64,000 nt of DNA, taken from NCBI GenBank assembly GCA_017654935.2, contig CM065711.1, positions 33,435,217 through 33,499,216 on the forward strand. The letters are read 5' to 3'. This document shows, piece by piece, positions 28,201 to 35,285 of this stretch; positions within the stretch are counted from its first letter, which is position 1; each line of letters starts with the position of its first letter. Both the position numbers and the translations under genes were made by a program. Origin of the DNA: Phymorhynchus buccinoides (lineage: Eukaryota > Mollusca > Gastropoda > Neogastropoda > Raphitomidae). The notes beneath the pieces were generated by a model. That model worked only from the letters and a program-made list of their open reading frames with translations, was not told where the DNA came from and ran no database searches.

Positions 28201-30974
28201 GATTTCAAGAGAGGCAAGGTCAAAGCAAACTGAAAGTAGGTTATGACTTCGCACCGGAAAGCTGGTTACACGCCAGAAATCAAAACCTCTTGAAAACTCT
28301 TATGAGCCGGAGCCGGGCCATTCGTCCTAAACGGTTGTGCGAGCCATGAGCCGGCTCCGGCTCATTCATCCGGAGTGTGTTAAATAGTGACAATGTTGTG
28401 CCTACTGCCCTCACTAAATGGAACAATATGTTTGATAACCTCGATTGGAAATGCATCTTTTCACACTGTTTTAAGACTTCAGCGTCAGAGTATGTGTGTG
28501 TGTGTTTAGTTAATTATTCCTAGTAATGTCTGGATTAATTAGTTATCATTATCATTAGCAGACCTGTTTACTCTACTCTTTCCGAGTAGTATTCTACTCA
28601 ATTTGGACCTCTACTACTCTTCAAAATTGGAAATAATGCTCTTTAACCTTTTCGCCGCCAGACATTTTCAGCCCAAAAATACTATTAAACTTAACTGGGT
28701 AGACAAAAAAACAAACATCTCCAATATTGAGAATTCTTCTGTGACATATATACCATTAGGCCTATCCTTACCTCCCAAAATTAAAAAAACAGGGTCTTTG
28801 GATAACAGATCCGGATTGGATGCCTTTTAGTGACATGGGTGTTAAACCATTGTGGTGCTAAAATGCGACATTGGCGCTGAAAGGGTTAATTCTTGATTAC
28901 TACTCATTTTCAGTGAACATTGTTTGATGGTTTAATGAATAAAACTACACAGTTTGCACCCAAACTACTCATTTCAGCTATCCAGACTACTCGAGGCTTG
29001 CGTAGGGGGTAAACAGGTCTGCATTAATGATGTTGTTTACTCACTGTGGCTGGTGATTAATCGTGGTGGGGGGGGGGGTATTGTCAATGTTATTATGGGT
29101 ATTGGGCCTGCTTTTGCTATTTTTTTTTGCTGTTGTCATATAGTTTCTATTATCCTAATCTACTATCATTGTTATTCTTATTATTACTATTACTATCATT
29201 GATAAGGCTGCTGTTGTCATCATCATTAGAGTTGAGAACCGGTTACAAAATCTGAACCTTTTTTTTTAACCAGTACTCGCATCACTAGTTTTACCTATGC
29301 AAACACGTATTTATTTGTCAGAATATTCACACACACGCATGCACGCGCACACACACACACAATAACGAAACATGACACACACCCACACTCAACTCAACAC
29401 TCAGTCAAAGTCAAAGCCATACACCACCACAAACTAGAAACAGCTACTCTTGGTTTACAAACACCCAATCTGCGCTGAGAATCAGTGTTGTTTTTCAAAA
29501 AGAATGCGTTATTCTAAGAAAAACTTACTTTCAGTTTGCAGTTAAAAAAACCGGTTCACAGCAACTCAAACCGGTTTTTTCGAACCGCGAAAGTTTAGCA
29601 CCGGTTTTTCGGTTCAAACCGGTTTTTCCGTCCACTTCTAATCATCATCGTCATTGTTCTTGCTACCATCATCATCACAGTCACTGTTATTGTTATTGTT
29701 GTTGTTGCTCGTGTTGTTGTTGTCCTTGTGACCACTGAGTGCTGGTGATGTTTCTGAGTGTTGCCGTTATCATTGAATCCAAAATCATCACTATATTCTG
29801 CACATGTATGTGCTTCACTACATTTATAGAGAAATAAAATCAAAGCTTCTTTGCAACATACAGACCTGCCACATTCTGAGAATAAAAAAGAGGAGCGAGA
29901 ATCTAGGGGCTGGCACTGGCCCCCCAGTAAAATCCATTGCCACTTCGAAATGTGCGGCCTTCTCTTTTGTTCTTCAAACATGCAGTCGTTTTTGTCAGTT
30001 TTAGATCCATTTTAGAGTAAGAAATATTGACCATTGTCAATTTGAGATCCATTTTAGAGAAAGAAATATTGACCAATCTACAATATTTGTTGGTCATTTA
30101 GCCTGATATAGGCCTATGCTTCGTGTAGCCCCTCACTGTCTCATGCTGACCCTTAGATGTCCATTAGCTGGTGCTTTGAATGCATGCTCTTTGTTGTGAA
30201 ATTGAGTGGAAAATGTATACAAGACAGATTTTAAAATATAGGAGCTGGGGAGGTTGCAAGAGGAGCTAGGAGCAATGCTCAACATATCTGAGCTGCTCCT
30301 CTGAAACAGGAGCAAGTGGCAGGTCTGAACATATTAAAAATTATGCTAATGGGTTTTTTCTTTTTCTTTTTCTTTTTCATTTATTGTATGAATTGCTGAT
30401 GATGTCACAAACTTATATTACGATAATGCCTTACGGGTGGAGCCTGACAGATGAGTTTTTCCAGAAACACGTCGAGATCACCAGAAAGGCAGCCTTTTCA
30501 AGGATCGGAACACTCACTTTGTGGTTGAAGCTTTTTCTTTTTTTGTTGTGCAGTAAAAAGACATTGGAGCTTTTTCCTTTGTTGTGAGCGAAACTCCTTT
30601 AGGTAAACCGTATAAAGTTTAAAAAAAAAAAAAATAAAGACTTGTATTGCAAACATTTCGTGCAAATGATTTGCTCTAAACTCAGGCGGCCATTAGAAAA
30701 GAGACTCTTTCACTGAAGGAATTTGACTTCCAGCACCTCTGCCAAGGAGGAATCGCCGATTTGACGGTTTGATTTCTCGGAAACCAGAGCAAAGTGAGTG
30801 TTGCGATCTCTGTAAAGGGTGTTTTCCTGGTGATCTCGACGTGTTTCTTACAAACACTCATCCACACCCCCCCTTTCATTTAATTCCTTGTTAATTTTTT
30901 GTTCGTTTGCTTCTTTTTCAGTGATGTCCTGTTCGAGCGACAAGCAGATTTATCTGGGAGAGATCGACCAATGA
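11652..30974 (+). CDS. SNRNP40: SNRNP40, U5 snRNP 40 kDa WD40 protein (nine exons, joined)
   Basis: SNRNP40 (Prp8-binding, U5-40K) is a seven-bladed WD40 propeller of the U5 snRNP in the spliceosome. Nine exons with consensus GT-AG borders join to 1044 nt, 347 aa plus stop, close to the 357-aa human protein. Intron phases in order are 0, 1, 2, 0, 0, 1, 0, 1. Blade signatures appear in order: GHEGEIYSAKFSPDG, GHTGAVMEIHF, GHSTFVNS with GSDDGTVK, SGGIDNDIKVWD, GHSDTVTGM with AMDNT, GSGDRFVYVWDTT, and GHAGSVND with SSDKQIYLGEI. No stop or frame error exists in the exons. Introns are swollen by nested MITEs, SINEs and satellites, and four exons have partial copies of themselves beside them. It is probably constitutively expressed. 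Confidence 0.96.
12535..12929. mobile_element. TTAACC-ended MITE, itself interrupted
   Basis: Left end TAACCCTTTCGCCGC, right end GGCGGCGAAACGGTTAA. The interior matches copies at 15578-16159 and 28643-28889. A foldback MITE is inserted at 12715. Confidence 0.8.
12715..12864. mobile_element. Foldback MITE, right arm truncated
   Basis: Starts GGGGAAGACGGGGTAAAAAG after a TA, identical in family to the complete copy at 37185-37398. The second outer arm is missing, but the inner CATGAGACGAGCG / CGTCTCATG stem is present. Confidence 0.8.
13087..13413 (-). mobile_element. SINE-like element (family B) with 10-bp target duplication
   Basis: In minus orientation it starts CTCCCCGTGGGGATACC, runs about 325 bp and ends in a short GAA-type tail. 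The 10-bp duplication CTCCCCTTAT lies on both sides (13077-13086 and 13414-13423), the signature of target-primed retrotransposition. Other copies are at 26190, 34048 and 34953. Confidence 0.8.
13414..13666 (+). repeat. Two decoy copies of SNRNP40 exon 2 acceptor and exon start
   Basis: A 91-bp unit (intronic CTCCCCTTATGAATAACTTG through CCATGTTCAG, then exonic GGCCCGCCGCGGACCTCCGG) repeats; exon-like starts are at 13477 and 13568 before the true start at 13667. The nearer decoy is 99 nt upstream, an exact 33 codons, and stays open into exon 2. The farther decoy (190 nt) is out of frame. Confidence 0.92.
13667..13796 (+). CDS. SNRNP40: SNRNP40 exon 2
   Basis: Acceptor GTTCAG, donor GTGAGT at 13797, end phase 1. 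Encodes GPPRTSGLLAPIMLL and blade 1 (SGHEGEIYSAKFSPDG, SAGFDRII). The true start is taken as the copy that continues into blade 1. Confidence 0.95.
13838..14254 (-). mobile_element. SINE-A with internal duplication
   Basis: A nearly full reverse copy runs from the GAGACGTCTCTGTGAAATTC end to the tRNA-like head at the right. About 110 bp (beginning CAGACCACCGCAAGGCTCAC, at about 13931 and 14039) is duplicated in tandem. Confidence 0.8.
14255..15059. mobile_element. Intron 2 centre with CAGGG-ended MITE
   Basis: A MITE at about 14616-14830 (CAGGGATCCCAATCTTCC to GGGGGTCCCTGGGA) shares its body with the copy nested at 32510-32728. Before it (14255-14615) and after it (14831-15059) I see no recognisable gene, only scraps such as TGTCAGGACA-type repeats near 14930-15030. 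Confidence 0.7.
15060..15427 (-). mobile_element. SINE-A copy
   Basis: A full-length reverse copy: TATTTAGGTATTAGGC tail at the left, a poly-T and a poly-G run inside (15151-15170 and 15199-15221), tRNA-like head at the right ending 28 bp before exon 3. Confidence 0.8.
15455..15548 (+). CDS. SNRNP40: SNRNP40 exon 3
   Basis: Acceptor TTCTTCAG, donor GTAAGT at 15549; starts in phase 1 and ends in phase 2. Encodes FWTVYGECENFAILKGHTG, the end of blade 1 and start of blade 2. Confidence 0.95.
15578..16159. mobile_element. TTAACC-ended MITE, longest copy
   Basis: Perfect-looking ends TTAACCCTTTCACCGCC and GGCGGTGAAAGGGTTAA enclose 582 bp. The right half matches the 28643 copy in inverted or direct blocks. 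A truncated relative starts at 16773. Confidence 0.85.
16220..16665. repeat. Imperfect (TG)n block with duplicated TGACTATGAGTAAG phrase
   Basis: TG-rich with interspersed ATG/CG. The phrase TATGACTATGAGTAAGTGTA occurs at about 16304 and 16519, so about 215 bp was duplicated in tandem. Confidence 0.9.
16865..18144. mobile_element. hAT-like non-autonomous element with decayed transposase start
   Basis: Ends CAGACCTGCCAACC and GGTTGGCAGGTCTG. Near 17061 an ATG in AAGATGGCGATTG context begins a short frame. Further phrases, in shifting frames, include SSSTVTDFFKPTEGKENK (about 17307), typical of zinc-finger hAT transposase N-termini. The rest has stops and frame shifts. The right half (17560-17840) has repeated GGAGGACCC / CATCTGGA phrases. 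Confidence 0.7.
18268..18599 (-). mobile_element. SINE-A copy
   Basis: A reverse copy from CACAGAGGCATCTGTG to the tRNA-like head CAGGTTCGAACTGG, ending 40 bp before exon 4. Confidence 0.8.
18641..18806 (+). CDS. SNRNP40: SNRNP40 exon 4
   Basis: Acceptor TTTCGCAG, donor GTATGA at 18807, end phase 0. Encodes MVFSCSTDKTLAVWD (blade 2) and GHSTFVNSVCPARRGPQYL with CSGSDDGTVK (blade 3). Confidence 0.96.
18807..19478. repeat. (GATGAT/GGTGAT)n satellite starting at the exon 4 donor
   Basis: About 670 bp of ATG/GTG triplet repeats begin immediately at the donor site. Minus-strand frames rich in His, Ser or Ile are artefacts of the triplet. Confidence 0.95.
19479..19520 (+). repeat. Duplicate of exon 4 end with donor site
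   Basis: CTGTGTAGTGGCAGTGACGA then CGGCACTGTCAAG and GTATGA (donor at 19514) copies the last 33 nt of exon 4 (about 18774-18806) and its donor with two substitutions, 707 bp downstream of the original. Confidence 0.92.
19817..20690. mobile_element. MITE with TTTTTCGGATCATTAGGCG-type ends, one nested MITE
   Basis: The left end (about 19817) is the inverse of CGCCTTATAGTCCGATAAT at about 20662. A TTAACC-type element (TTAACCCCTTCACTGCC to GAGCAGTGAAAAGGTTAA, 19894-20197) is nested inside. GGCGCCCTC phrases recur at about 20208 and 20607. No coding sequence. Confidence 0.7.
20886..21595. mobile_element. hAT-like element with TTF-finger remnant
   Basis: Ends GAGCTGATTCTAGG and CCTAGAGTCAGCTC are inverted. 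Near 21189 a frame starts MKRTTTLLDF; after one frame change near 21340 the phrase HRFQDDWLKKWPWLAKIES (about 21342-21398) matches the TTF-type zinc-finger start of hAT-derived proteins. A G-run (21541-21560) precedes the right end. Confidence 0.7.
21643..21765 (+). CDS. SNRNP40: SNRNP40 exon 5
   Basis: Acceptor TTTGACAG, donor GTGAAC at 21766; phase 0 at both ends. Encodes blade 4 (MWDARKKGVVASFQSMYQV, FSGGIDNDIK). Confidence 0.95.
21960..23072 (+). repeat. 56-bp array of exon 6 acceptor copies (19 full + 1 partial)
   Basis: Each unit is 32 nt of exon 6 start (GTGTGGGACCTAC through GTGCTGTA) plus 24 nt of intron end (CCACATATTATTGG through TTTTCAG). Full units start every 56 bp from 22009, and 22009 + 19 x 56 = 23073, the true exon start. 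Every unit keeps an AG acceptor with a short T-rich tract. One frame is open across the whole array and into exon 6. Some units end their first codons CAC TAG, others CGC AAG, CAC AAG or CTC GAG. Confidence 0.97.
23073..23193 (+). CDS. SNRNP40: SNRNP40 exon 6
   Basis: Acceptor TGTTTCCAG, donor GTAAGA at 23194, end phase 1. Encodes VWDLRKNEVLYRLRGHSD and SPDGSYVLSNAMDNT (blade 5). It is the only copy in the array that continues into WD40 sequence. Confidence 0.95.
23400..23600. repeat. (CA)-rich block and (ATCA)n
   Basis: CA-rich with ACTCAC interruptions at about 23420-23505, a T-run at 23518-23534, and CAAT/ATCA tetramer repeats at about 23572-23594. Confidence 0.85.
23606..23840 (+). pseudogene. 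LINE reverse-transcriptase C-terminal remnant
   Basis: Phrases YIPERNLRSSN, SSFRFQAPHIWNNLP and LSFKTGLKTHLF-like codons (one frame change near 23745) are the usual end of non-LTR retrotransposon ORF2. Nothing upstream of it remains. Confidence 0.7.
24004..24404 (+). mobile_element. tRNA-derived SINE (family A), best full-length copy
   Basis: The tRNA-like head has an A box at TGGCACAGTGG (24011-24021) and a B box at GTTCGAACCTG (24053-24063). The body carries GAGACGATAAACCGAGGTCC, a C-rich tract (24224-24252) and TGGCGCGCCTCTGGCTGCGA. The tail repeats TACCTAA three times. Copies on either strand occur in at least seven places from 8 to 27.5 kb. Confidence 0.9.
24405..25361. other. Intron 6 remainder, no gene seen
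   Basis: AT-rich sequence with possible weak inverted ends TAACTCATTCAAGTCGTTCC (about 24580) and GGGAACGGGTTAAA (about 25124), so possibly one more old MITE. ATGACATCA-type phrases repeat near 25067-25105. Confidence 0.5.
25362..25444 (+). CDS. SNRNP40: SNRNP40 exon 7
   Basis: Acceptor ATATTTCAG, donor GTTCGT at 25445. Encodes RIWDVRPYAPQERCVKIM and SGHQHTFEK, completing blade 5 and starting blade 6. Junction codon with exon 6 is CTG (Leu). Confidence 0.95.
25545..25985. repeat. Degenerate ~33-bp minisatellite
   Basis: Irregular repeats of GTTGCCGGTCACCGTTGTT and CAGCTGTAGTC with many length variants. Confidence 0.85.
26011..26095 (-). mobile_element. SINE-A 3' fragment
   Basis: Only the segment from ATAGTCACAGAGGCGTCTG to GCGTGCCACCC is present. 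Confidence 0.7.
26152..26600 (+). repeat. Decoy exon 8 copy 1, split by a SINE-B
   Basis: CCTTTCCCCAG then AATCTGTTGCGATG (from 26164) copies the exon 8 acceptor and start. A minus-strand SINE-B (about 26190-26510) interrupts it; the copy resumes at CCTGGTCTCCAAACGGCAGC (about 26516) and encodes DRFVYVWD before diverging at about 26588. The repeated TGCNNNGTCTCC on both sides looks like a degenerate target duplication. Confidence 0.88.
26633..26886 (+). mobile_element. SINE-A copy inside exon 8 repeat unit
   Basis: Lacks the tRNA head; starts GATGAGACGATAAACCGAGG and ends at the CTATAAAGTACC tail. Confidence 0.75.
26907..27002 (+). repeat. Decoy exon 8 copy 2
   Basis: Acceptor CTTTCCCCAG ends at 26918; AATCTGTTGTGAT is followed by an A-run replacing about 20 nt, then GCAAAGTCACTAGGAGGTTC to GTGTGGGACACCACA. 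Not translatable as blade 6 start. Confidence 0.88.
27052..27548 (+). mobile_element. SINE-A with 3' end amplified four times
   Basis: After a headless SINE-A body, the last ~81 bp (TGGGTGGCGCGCCTCAGGCT to GACGCCTCTGTGACTATAAA) are repeated in tandem, with units starting near 27211, 27291, 27372 and 27453. Confidence 0.9.
27566..27665 (+). repeat. Decoy exon 8 copy 3
   Basis: Acceptor CTTTCCCCAG ends at 27576, 142 nt before the true exon (out of frame). GGCAGCAACGTCACTAGGAG to GTGTGGGACACCACA follows, with an AAC-rich replacement like copy 2. Confidence 0.88.
27719..27884 (+). CDS. SNRNP40: SNRNP40 exon 8
   Basis: Acceptor CTTTCCCCAG, donor GTAAGT at 27885, end phase 1. Encodes NLLRCTWSPNGSKVAGGS, GDRFVYVWDTT (blade 6) and GHAGSVNDLDFHPFEPI (blade 7). 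Confidence 0.96.
27903..28383. mobile_element. MITE with TTAACCCACTCGGGAC-type ends
   Basis: Left TTAACCCACTCGGGAC and right TCCGGAGTGTGTTAA are imperfect inverse copies. Interior GAGCCGG repeats occur near 28310-28370. It begins 18 bp after the exon 8 donor. Confidence 0.65.
28559..29021. mobile_element. hAT-like MITE split by a TTAACC-ended MITE
   Basis: Outer ends CAGACCTGTTTAC and GTAAACAGGTCTG. The TTAACC element (28643-28889) sits inside. The outer body (CGAGTAGTATTCTACTCAAT, AACTACTCATTTCAGCTATC) is shared with 32491-32922. Confidence 0.88.
28643..28889. mobile_element. TTAACC-ended MITE, compact copy
   Basis: TTAACCTTTTCGCCGCCA to GGCGCTGAAAGGGTTAA; interior matches 15578-16159 with an internal deletion. 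Confidence 0.85.
29231..29640. mobile_element. MITE with AACCGGTT-rich ends
   Basis: ATTAGAGTTGAGAACCGGTT at the left and AACCGGTTTTTCCGTCCACT then TCTAAT at the right are imperfect inverse copies, inserted in an ATC-type repeat. A short CA run lies inside (29331-29360). Confidence 0.65.
29641..30430. mobile_element. ATC/GTT-rich stretch and third CAGACCTG-ended element
   Basis: 29641-29860 is low-complexity (CATCATC, GTTGTT) without a gene. A hAT-like MITE spans 29861-30327 with ends CAGACCTGCCAC and GTGGCAGGTCTG; inside, a ~55-bp phrase (GATCCATTTTAGAGNAAGAA) is duplicated at about 30005 and 30048. Confidence 0.75.
30434..30866. mobile_element. Uninterrupted copy of the 12.3-kb repeat element
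   Basis: Long inverted arms: ACACGTCGAGATCACCAG (about 30468) against CTGGTGATCTCGACGTGT (about 30827). The body CCAGCACCTCTGCCAAGGAG is intact, which shows what was split at 12535. Confidence 0.8.
30922..30974 (+). CDS. SNRNP40: SNRNP40 exon 9 (terminal)
   Basis: Acceptor CTTTTTCAG; encodes MSCSSDKQIYLGEIDQ and TGA (30972-30974), closing blade 7. The family's usual end is similar (SSDKRLYMGEI). Confidence 0.95.
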
Positions 30975-31074
30975 GAAGCCTGGATCTGACTGTGTGTTTG
31001 TGTGTGTGTGAGAGAGGGGGGGGGGGGAGGGATAGAGAGAGAGTGTGTGTGTGTGAGAGAGAGAGGGAGAGAGA

Positions 31075-31105
<31 letters not shown>

Positions 31106-31133
31106 TGTGTGTTTGTATGTGTTGAGTGAAAGA

Positions 31134-31171
<38 letters not shown>

Positions 31172-31425
31172 CAGTGTGTGTGTGAGAGAGAGTGAGAGAG
31201 AGAGACAGAAAGACAGTGTGTGTGTGTGTGTGTGAGAGAGAGAGAAAGCACAATATCTTTGGGGGTAAATTACAACATTTCATCGTTTGAACTTAGAAAA
31301 AAAAAGTGGTTTCTCATTGACTGTGGAGTCTATATACTCTGTTTCGTGGTGTTTTAAAAACGGTTCATTTACATGAAGAAAAAATGAATGTGTTCTCTGA
31401 CAATAAAATGACTAAAACGTTGTGT
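30975..31425 (+). terminator. SNRNP40: SNRNP40 3' UTR with AATAAA at 31402
   Basis: AATAAA (31402-31407) in GACAATAAAATGAC is the first good polyadenylation signal after the stop. The UTR is occupied by TG/GA microsatellites at about 30990-31245. Confidence 0.6.
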
Positions 31426-31461
31426 CGCTGACTTTGCATTGTGAGACCCATTCTGCATATC

Positions 31462-31861
31462 GTCGGTGAAATTCAAAAACCTCGTATCTCAATTTTGGTA
31501 GTTTTCAGAAAAATGAAAAAAAAATTTGTTTAATTTAACGGCGTTGACCACAATTGATTAACTATGATAAATATGTTGTTCAAGACATTGCGAGTTTAGT
31601 CCTGCATTTCGTTAAAATTACTTTTTTTTTTAAATTTAGACTTGAACAGAACGAAGATACAATGTTTTTGACCTTAACTGGATCTGAATTTGGGACTTAC
31701 GAGTTTTTCTCCTATTTTCACAACCTCATTTACCCCAGATAGAAAGTCGTTAGAGATACGAGCTTTTGGTGGAAGATGGCGGGGAAAATGAGAGAGCTGA
31801 CTATGTATCTAACTCAAAATTTTTTAAATCGAGTTACGATGTTTTTGAATTTCACCGACAA
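31462..31861. mobile_element. MITE with TCGGTGAAATTCAAAAAC ends
   Basis: Left TCGGTGAAATTCAAAAAC, right GTTTTTGAATTTCACCGA; 400 bp, noncoding. Confidence 0.85.
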
Positions 31862-31885
31862 TGTGCACTGTTGTTGTGTGCGCCA

Positions 31886-32213
31886 GGCAGTCGTTTCCGA
31901 CCATGACCGCCAGATAGCAGTGGGGGACAGGTATAACATTGCTTGCCTCTGTTTCAATGCTGTCCATTCATCTAGTCCTGCCTACCTCTCTGACCTCGTT
32001 CACCTGTACTCACCCTCCAGGTCTCTCCGTTCCTCTTCTGACAAACTTATCCTTTCTATTCCTCGTACTAACACTAAGACAAATGGTGAACGTTCATTTT
32101 CTTTCAGCGCCCCTTCTGTCTGGAACACCCTACCATATGAACTTCGTTCTGCTAAATCTTTCCAGTCTTTCAAAACCGCTCTTAAAACTCACCTCTTCCG
32201 GCAATACCTCTGA
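31886..32213 (+). pseudogene. LINE reverse-transcriptase C-terminal remnant
   Basis: One open frame gives SSPAYLSDLVHLYSPSRSLR, SIPRTNTKTNGERSFSFSAP, SVWNTLPYEL and FKTALKTHLF, the standard end of many invertebrate non-LTR retrotransposon ORF2 proteins, with stop at 32211. The catalytic part is absent. Confidence 0.82.
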
Positions 32214-32239
32214 TTTCTTCCTTGTCCTGTTTCCTGCCT

Positions 32240-32490
32240 TAAAATGATGTCCCCCACATTGTGGGTGGGTGGGTGTGCGCGTATGTGGGCGTGTGCGTGC
32301 GTGCGTGTTGTGGCTGTGTGAATGTTTGTGAATGTTTGTGATAGTTGATATTGTAGTAGCTTATTTATGATTTATGTATTTATTTAAACAATTGTGAAGC
32401 ACCGTGAGCTCAAGAGAGAAAGGGCGCTCTATAAATGTTATTTATTATTATATTATTATTCCGGCAGGCTGGGCTAGAATTTGTTTGCAC
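32240..32490. other. LINE 3' UTR-like sequence
   Basis: After the LINE stop: a GTG-rich tract (32262-32340) then GAGCTCAAGAGAGAAAGGGCGCTCTATAAATG with TTATTATTA, the usual 3' end of such elements. Confidence 0.6.
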
Positions 32491-32922
32491 CAGACCTATT
32501 TACTCTACTCAGGGCTCCCACTCGTGCAGCAAAACAAGGGGTCCCAGGGACTCCTTCACTTACAGTACAGAGGGTCCTAGAGGCGGGATGGCGGGTCCCA
32601 GTGGCATTGCGAATGCTAAAAATAATTTTTCCAGTGCATCCCTGGGACCCCCCTGCACATTCTTTTAGAGGGTCCTTTAGAATGTTAGTGCTTCATAGAC
32701 CCCCAAATGGGGGTCCCTGGGAGCCCTGGTACTCTTTTCGAGTAGTATTCTACTCAATTTGGACCTCTACTACTCTTCACAATTGAAAATAATGCTCTAA
32801 CTACTCATTTTCTGTGAACATTATTTGATGGTTTAATGAAGAGGACTACTCATTTCACACCCAAACTACTCATTTCAGCTATCCAGACTACTCAAGACTT
32901 GTGTAGGGGGTAACCAGGTCTG
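32491..32922. mobile_element. hAT-like MITE split by a CAGGG-ended MITE
   Basis: Outer ends CAGACCTATTTAC and GGTAACCAGGTCTG. The inserted element (32510-32728, CAGGGCTCCC to GGGAGCCCTGG) is the same family as 14616-14830. Confidence 0.85.
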
Positions 32923-32925
32923 GCA

Positions 32926-33438
32926 TACAGTGGAACCTCCCTCATAAGACCCCTCCCTTATTAGACCTCAAAAAATCATCCAAAATGAGGTCTTATAAGG
33001 GAGGGGTCTTATGAGGGAGATAAGTTTAATACTTACAAAGAAGGGCAATGTCTCAGAGAAGTAGGTCTTATGTGGGAGGCAGTCTTATGATGGAAGGTCT
33101 TATAAAGGAGGTACTATCCTATTATCTATTTACTGACATTCTTCAGCAGATGGGGATTCACAGCTCTCGAGGAAGGTAATTTTAATACAGTGGAACCTCC
33201 TTTATAAGACCTTCAAAAATCATCCAAAATCAGGTCTTATAAGGGAGTGGTCTTGTAAAGGAGGTAATGTTAATACTTACAAAGGGCAATGTCAGAGAAG
33301 TAGGTCTTATATGGGAGGGAGGTCTTATAAGGGAGGTTCCAATGTACTTACAAAGAAGGGCGATGTCTCAGAGAAGTAGGTCTTATGTGGGAGAGGGAGT
33401 CTTATAATGGGAGGTTTTACAAGGGAGGCTCCACTGTA
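32926..33438. mobile_element. Two pogo-like MITEs, second complete with TA duplication
   Basis: TA-CAGTGGAACCTCC begins at 32926 and again at 33186; the second ends GGAGGCTCCACTG-TA at 33438. Bodies are TTATAAGACC / GGTCTTATAA inverted blocks. The sequence from 33439 to 33740 has no recognisable gene. Confidence 0.85.
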
Positions 33439-33740
33439 GTGGAGATGCCTTGCCCATGGTACATCCCCACTCTCCCTGCCTAAGGGATTTGAAGACAGCT
33501 GCTGGTGTTGAGGAAGGTCCCCAAAGGCCAACCCATCCCTTTGGTTTCAGCACCAGAGACTAAACTGTACCATGACATTCCATTACTGTAGAAAATCATC
33601 TATTGTACAGCTCTCATGTTACTGTTGGCCCCTACTACATGCTAATGTCAACCAATGATAAAAGCCGTTTGAGCAAAGGGGCTTTGTTGTGCGTTGTGTA
33701 TAAAAAAAAGTGTGTAAAGTGAAAAACTAATCAAACAAAG

Positions 33741-34047
33741 CTCTTCTTCTTCTTCTCCTTCTTCTTCTTCTCCTTCTTCTTCTTCTTCTCCTTCTCCTTC
33801 TTCTTGTTCTTCTTCTTCTCCTTCTTCTTCTTCTTCTTCTCCTTCTTCTTCTCCTTCTCCTTCTTCTTCTTCTTCTTCTTCTTCTCCTTCTCCTTTTTCT
33901 TCTTCTTGTTCTTCTCCTTCTTCTTCTCCTTCTTCTTCTTCTTCTCCTTCTTCTTCTTCTTCTTCTTCTTCTTCTTCTCCTTCTTGTTCTTCTCCTTCTT
34001 CTTCTTCTTCTCCTTCTTCTTCTTCTCCTTCTTCTTGTTCTTCTTCG
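33741..34047. repeat. (CTT/CTC)n triplet array
   Basis: About 300 bp of CTT with CTC and GTT variants, adjoining the tail of a SINE-B; probably grew from that tail. Confidence 0.95.
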
Positions 34048-34345
34048 ATCGCTCAGACAGTTTCCTGTCAATTCTGAGCGCAGATGCGTCATGCTGCCGT
34101 TATGCACCTAACTAAGAAATACTTAGGCCCAGCAAGTCCGACTTCGGCTGGAGGAAATCTTTTTGAAAGTTTCGTGAAAAATGGCAGGAGAATGGACCGG
34201 TTAGGCAGAAAGATAGTAGATGACAGTAAGCAAAGGGAAAAGGCAGAGTCAAAGATAGTGACAGATTAAAGGAAGTTGCAAGAACAGAACTTCCAGAAGG
34301 TGGGGGAACTATTTATACAAAAGACCCCCCGGTATCCCCACGGGA
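34048..34345 (-). mobile_element. SINE-B related copy
   Basis: The right end CCCCCCGGTATCCCCACGGG and GAACTTCCAGAAGGTGGGGG match family B. The left part (GATCGCTCAGACAG to CAGCAAGTCCGACTTCGGCT) differs from the other copies. Confidence 0.7.
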
Positions 34346-34559
34346 GAAACAAAGCAAAAACATTGGCATTGCTGATTAGGGCAGCAAACTGGGGCCGTGG
34401 GTGGATGCCTCGTGCCTCCATATAATAATAAATAACAATAATAATTGTTAGCATTTCTATAAATTATTTTACACTCAAGGCGCTTCCATTCACTGATACA
34501 CCCGCAGTCACACAAAACATTATTACCCAGTCATTCACCCAGGTACAAGATCAAGAAGG

Positions 34560-34950
34560 AAACATTTAGAAACCGAATGAGCTTTGAAAGTAGTGAGTCT
34601 TGAGTTTAGCTTTGAAAGTAGAAATAGTTGGCTCATGGCGGAGATCGACTGGGAGGGAGTTCCAAACAGCAGGGGCACTGAAACTGAAACTGCGGTCACC
34701 AAATGATTTTAGATTTGTTTTTGGAACTTTCAGAAGTTTTGTGTTTGAGGACCTGAGTGAGCGGGAAGGAGTGTAGGTATGAAGAGCACTGGAGAGGTAA
34801 GGCGGAAGGGTCTGTTCAAAGTGACGGAAGGATAGGACAGCCAGCTTGTACTGAAGGCGGGACTGCACAGGGAGCCAATGGAGCTCCTTCAGAAGTGGCG
34901 TGACGTGATCACACTTGCGCTGGACGACCCCGCCCCCTCCACCAGTCTCT
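34560..34950 (-). pseudogene. LINE reverse-transcriptase C-terminal remnant
   Basis: Minus-strand phrases HVTPLLKELHWLPVQSRLQY, YTPSRSLRSS, GDRSFSFSAPAVWNSLP and FKAKLKTHYF mark a LINE ORF2 end with stop near 34566; a GGCGCTATAAATG-like 3' end is degraded (34420-34560). It may be a 5'-truncated insertion next to SINE-B. Confidence 0.82.
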
Positions 34951-34952
34951 CC

Positions 34953-35262
34953 CCGTGGGGATACCGGGGGGTCTTTCGTAAAAATAGTTCCCCCACCTTC
35001 TGGAAGTTCTGTGCTTGTAACTAGCTTCCTCTTGTCTTTGACTCCGCCTTTTCCTTTTGCTTTCTATCATCTACTGACTTTTTGGCCGACCCATTCTCCT
35101 GCCTTTTTTCCAAGAACATCCTCCAATCTTTGAGCTCCTCCGAAATCGGAATGTGTCGGCTGTACGCAGCGGGGAGGGGAGACCAGTGAAAACTAAAAAA
35201 AACGGACACGTACGTACCTTACCCATTGTGGCCATACGGCCTGGGATCGCAGAAGAGGAAGG
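34953..35262 (+). mobile_element. SINE-B copy, sense orientation
   Basis: Starts CCGTGGGGATACCGGGGGGT and ends GGCCTGGGATCGCAGAAGAG. Directly abuts the LINE remnant. Confidence 0.75.
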
Positions 35263-35285
35263 GCACCAAGTCCTCTGGTGTGGTA

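Noticed and set aside
33727..34115. Arg-rich or Phe/Ser-rich frames at the CTT array
   Set aside because: Triplet repeat artefacts next to a SINE-B tail.
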